Shown piece after piece: positions 4,719-5,912 of a DNA stretch of 5,912 bases. A program made the translations under genes and the position numbers. Source of the DNA: an uncultured Bacilli bacterium (GTDB lineage Bacteria > Bacillota_I > Bacilli_A > RF39 > UBA660). The notes beneath the pieces were generated by a model, which ran no database searches, was not told where the DNA came from, and saw only the letters and a list, made by a program, of their open reading frames with translations. The stretch spans positions 1 through 5,912 of the forward strand of contig CALVVP010000003.1 in the NCBI GenBank assembly GCA_944363895.1. Reading direction: 5' to 3'. Within the stretch, counting starts at the first letter, position 1; the number at the start of each line of letters is the position of its first letter.

Positions 4719-5912
4719 ATGAGAAAAAATGTATATGAATTAGCAAATTGCAAACCTGGGGGGGGGGGCAAAATCTTTATAAAACAAGGATAAATAGTGG
4801 TTTTACTTTGATTGAATTATTGGGAGTATTAATTATATTAGCAGTCATTGCTTTAATTACTTTTCCCGTAATTGATAGTTCGATTAAAAGTAGTCGGGAA
4901 AAATCTTTAGAAAGAACAATCGATGCGATTGAAGAAGCAGCTTATCGTTATAGTATTGAAAATGATATAGGATATCCAAGTGAACAACAAGCTCTTTATT
5001 TGAACGAAATTCAAAGCAAGGGCTTTTTATCGTCTTCAATTATAAATCCTGTTACCAATGAAGAATTATCTGGTTGTGTTTGGTATTATTGGGATACAAA
5101 TTATAATCAATATGTCTTTGAATATGATATGGAATGTGTTCAAACAGATACAGAACCAGTTATTAATTTTACCTATAATGAAAGCTTAATCAATAGTAAT
5201 GGTTGGGCGAAAGAAAACATTGCTGTTACATTGAGTGGTAATGGTGAGATAAAATATTGTATAAGTAGTAGTGAATGTGAACCAAATGAAGTTGTTGAAA
5301 CAGGCAATAATACTAAATTTATTGTCACCGAAGGAACATCTTATCTATGTGCTTTAACAAGTAATAGTTTAGGAAGTAGTGAAACATCATGTCAAAGTTT
5401 TAAATTAGATAAAACCTTACCAACAATCAATAATGTTGGTGATTTAACAGTCAATCGTAATGAACCAGTTAATTTAAGTGCTAATGTTACATATAATGAT
5501 GCTTTATCAGGAATCGATGGTGAATTAAGTATTACTCCGTCAACAATTGACACAAGTACAGTTGGGACCAAACAAGTAACATATCAAGTAAAAGATATGG
5601 CAGGCAATATAAGAGAAGTAGTAAGAAATATCATTGTCGATGCTGAAGCACCAACGATAGTATTTAATTTAGTTGATAGTAGTACAATCAACAGTAACGG
5701 CTGGGCAAAGAGTAATTTCTATATAAGAGCAACGATAACAGATAATAGTGGCAGTGGAATAGCAAGCTCAAGTAGTTGTACCACGAATAGTAGTAGTGAA
5801 TGTGAACCAGTAGCAAGTTTCACAGGAACTACTAAAGATTTCTTAATCACAACTGAAGGAAGTAATAGGGCATGTGTCGAAGTAACCGATAATAATAATA
5901 AAACAACGAAAG
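4719..5912 (+). CDS. Phase-variable prepilin-like surface protein with Ig-like modules (out of frame here; open at the 3' end)
   Basis: ATG 4719 opens MRKNVYELANCKP, then 11 G (4758-4768), and as written the frame stops at TAA 4791-4793 (24 codons). The downstream frame carries NLYKTRINSG followed by FTLIELLGVLIILAVIAL, a type IV prepilin signal with Gly before the cleavage site, Phe +1 and Glu +5, and stays open for 370 codons from the Phe (4802) to the window end. Nine or twelve G join both parts, with a leader of about 27 or 28 residues. Mature part in order: pilin helix (about 1-50), a small globular segment with SGCVWYYW and DMEC that could form a disulfide, then repeated modules sharing INSNGWAK and SSSECEP, separated by a DUF5011/Ig-like unit (roughly 5417-5641, with GDLTVNR and VGTKQVTYQVKD). 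Known for the family: signal-peptidase cleavage and assembly into pili or pseudopili at the membrane. Inferred: a switchable adhesin or pilus tip. It could instead be a plain pseudogene or a sequencing error in the G-run. Confidence 0.8.
4758..4768 (+). repeat. Poly-G tract of 11, candidate phase-variation switch
   Basis: Eleven consecutive G between the start codon and the prepilin signal. Frame reading: 9 or 12 G give fusion from ATG 4719; 10 G ends in a 20-codon peptide; 11 G, as here, ends in a 24-codon peptide. No comparable G or C run exists elsewhere in the window. Long G tracts near the 5' end of surface-protein genes are a known slipped-strand contingency device in other bacteria. 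Confidence 0.85.
5189..5809 (+). repeat. Protein-level repeats within the prepilin-like gene
   Basis: INSNGWAK is encoded at 5189-5212 and again at 5687-5710 (166 codons apart) with many synonymous differences. SSSECEP is encoded at 5264-5284 and 5789-5809 (175 codons apart) with identical DNA. Each module also holds a further Cys-containing strand after a TEG motif (TEGTSYLCAL and TEGSNRACVEV). The mixture of old divergence and a 21-base identical patch suggests an old duplication with selection or partial conversion. More repeats may lie beyond the window. Confidence 0.75.

Noticed and set aside
1..5912. CRISPR arrays, tRNA or rRNA genes, insertion sequences
   Set aside because: No regularly spaced repeats, no tRNA or rRNA-like stretches and no transposase frames were seen; the only direct repeat is the two-copy promoter cassette.

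Overview
The window is very AT-rich DNA (hand estimate: below 30% GC), with all supported genes on the + strand. Shine-Dalgarno sites are strong, genes are packed with 1-4 base overlaps, Trp is encoded by TGG, and TGA is used as a real stop (end of the pyrimidine-nucleoside phosphorylase gene). Together with a sporulation gene (spoIIR) this points to a low-GC Bacillota, probably an uncultured host-associated lineage of Bacilli or Clostridia. It is not a code-4 mycoplasma. The species cannot be named from this sequence.

Layout: (1) 1-1050 is the 3' part of an AAA_14/DUF4143-type ATPase gene, cut by the window edge, with isoleucine codon use unlike its neighbours. (2) 1128-3951 is a tight operon, deoD - cdd - pdp - pncC/cinA-like, behind an extended -10 promoter. 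It encodes nucleoside salvage: purine and pyrimidine nucleosides are cleaved by phosphate to bases plus (deoxy)ribose-1-phosphate, with cytidine first deaminated to uridine. The last gene is an NMN-deamidase-like protein with a degenerate active-site loop. (3) 3992-4510 is spoIIR, read from a TTG start. Its Shine-Dalgarno site and start codon lie in the 19-base loop of a perfect 14-bp inverted repeat. (4) 4511-4718 is a regulatory region of about 200 bases. It holds two copies of a 56-bp promoter cassette (TTGACT, 17 bases, TAAAAT) 149 bp apart, a small hairpin between them, and no convincing gene in the gap. (5) 4719 to the window end is a large prepilin-like surface protein gene, open at the 3' end.

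The most striking feature is in that last gene. A run of 11 G (4758-4768), extraordinary in such AT-rich DNA, sits between the ATG/ribosome-binding site and the prepilin signal. With 11 G the ATG frame ends after 24 codons, while the frame carrying the type IV prepilin motif SGFTLIELL stays open for 370 codons to the window edge. Lengths of 9 or 12 G would fuse the two. This is the classic layout of slipped-strand phase variation. The encoded protein would be a pilin-type N-terminus joined to repeated, Cys-containing Ig-like modules, so the inferred system is an ON/OFF switch for a modular pilus-like or surface adhesin. A miscounted homopolymer in the assembly is the main alternative.
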